In this document: in pieces, positions 14,343 through 14,983 of the stretch
How the letters are laid out: each line of letters starts with the position of its first letter
Position numbering within the stretch: the stretch's first letter is position 1
NCBI GenBank assembly: GCA_937875885.1
Contig: CALEIO010000135.1
Span: 1 to 14,983, forward strand
Direction of reading: 5' to 3'
DNA from: an uncultured Clostridia bacterium
GTDB taxonomy: Bacteria > Bacillota > Clostridia > Oscillospirales > Acutalibacteraceae
DNA length: 14,983 nt
Notes under the pieces: model-generated
The model's input: only the letters and a program-made list of their open reading frames with translations
Database searches by the model: none
Told to the model about the DNA's origin: nothing
Position numbers and translations under genes: made by a program

Positions 14343-14983
14343 TCAATATGGCTGAGAAATGCACCTGCGGAAGGTGTCCAGAATATATTTTACATCATCA
14401 TCTGACAGAGTGGTATTGAGGGGGAGTGTCAGCTGATTTCTGTACATTTCGTAGGCATTGGGGTAATCTTTGATGTCAAAACCCAGATCCTTGTAAGCTG
14501 TGAGCAAGGGGAGGGGCTTAAAGTGTACGTTGCAGATAACACCATTCTGTGCCATACGTTTGAAGAATGTGTTTCTGTAGTTTTCATCCTTGCCGTCGAA
14601 GCGCACAAAGTACAGGTGACCTGAACTTCTGTGATCATCAGATGCGTGGTCAAGCACAGAAACGGGCAGGTCTGCAAATGCTTCGTTGTAGCGCTCAATA
14701 AGCTCGTGACGGCGGTTGAGTGTAGCCTCGTATCTCTCAAGCTGGGCAAGACCCAGAGCAGCGAGAATGTCGGGCATATTGCATTTGTACTGGGTTTTTA
14801 CAACGTCATATTCCCAGGATGTACCCTTGTTTTTTGTGTATGTGTCTTTAGTCTGTCCGTGGAGTGAGAAGAGCATATACTGGCGGTAAAGCTGGTCGTT
14901 GTCGATACCTTCTATATTACGCCAGGTAACAGCGCCACCCTCGCCTGTGGTCAGATTCTTAACAGCGTGGAAGCTGAAATTTG
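14343..14983 (-). CDS. DegT/DnrJ/EryC1/StrS-family sugar aminotransferase (3' part)
   Basis: The frame is open on the minus strand from the window edge to the TGA at 14345-14343, giving the last 212 residues of a PLP-dependent aminotransferase. The fragment opens with the hallmark SFHAVKNLTTGEGG, whose Lys (residue 8 of the fragment) forms the Schiff base with PLP. Further family marks are the YKCNMPDILAALGLAQL helix and a C-terminal region with VHFKPLPLL and LPLNTTLSDDDV. These enzymes transfer an amino group to a nucleotide-linked keto sugar during surface polysaccharide, glycan or spore-coat sugar synthesis; ArnB- and PseC-like proteins are close relatives in style. The exact sugar cannot be told. 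About half of the usual 370-400 residues lies beyond the window, so its operon partners are not visible. Confidence 0.9.
   Translation of the reverse strand, partial: NFSFHAVKNLTTGEGGAVTWRNIEGIDNDQLYRQYMLFSLHGQTKDTYTKNKGTSWEYDVVKTQYKCNMPDILAALGLAQLERYEATLNRRHELIERYNEAFADLPVSVLDHASDDHRSSGHLYFVRFDGKDENYRNTFFKRMAQNGVICNVHFKPLPLLTAYKDLGFDIKDYPNAYEMYRNQLTLPLNTTLSDDDVKYILDTFRRCISQPY

Noticed and set aside
1..14983. Mobile elements, CRISPR arrays, tRNA, rRNA or riboswitches
   Set aside because: I saw no transposase or integrase motif, no repeated spacer pattern, no tRNA cloverleaf and no known riboswitch core; the gaps hold promoters and terminators only.

Overview
The window looks like a chromosomal segment of a spore-forming, Gram-positive anaerobe of class Clostridia, probably from the Ruminococcaceae/Oscillospiraceae area. 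The evidence is a full-length spoIIE, strong GGAGG-type ribosome binding sites, lipoprotein-type export of an amylase, a MecA-like adaptor, CssRS/HtrA-like stress genes and moderate GC. The assignment to a family is inference from style and gene content, not from a search.

Positions 1-5216 (+ strand) form a maltodextrin-use block. It holds the 3' end of a sugar-binding protein gene (malE-like), a hairpin, two overlapping permease genes (malF-like and malG-like), a terminator, and a separately promoted GH13 amylase with a lipobox. The picture is a surface amylase that cuts alpha-glucans outside the membrane and an ABC importer that takes up the products. No ATPase subunit and no LacI-type regulator lie in the window. 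Positions 5320-7733 (+) carry spoIIE, the sporulation phosphatase, behind a promoter of the kind expected for Spo0A control. A perfect 15-bp bidirectional terminator separates it from a convergent second GH13 enzyme (7796-9346, -). This one has no signal peptide, so it would act in the cytoplasm on imported oligosaccharides.

Positions 9533-10102 (+) encode a compact MecA-like adaptor. It faces, across a shared bidirectional terminator, a three-gene minus-strand operon at 10177-14129: response regulator, membrane histidine kinase and membrane-anchored HtrA-type serine protease. Gene order and tight spacing suggest an envelope or secretion stress module comparable to CssRS-HtrA. Upstream of it lie phased TTCAC repeats that could be the regulator's own binding site. 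The window ends inside a DegT/DnrJ/EryC1/StrS-family sugar aminotransferase (-), which has its own terminator.

All intergenic gaps are shorter than 300 bases. Most of the region is ordinary, well-known gene families. The parts worth a second look are the regulatory sequences, an 11-residue repeat at the N-terminus of the MalF-like permease, the short MecA-like protein and the stress operon. I see no mobile element, CRISPR array, tRNA or rRNA.
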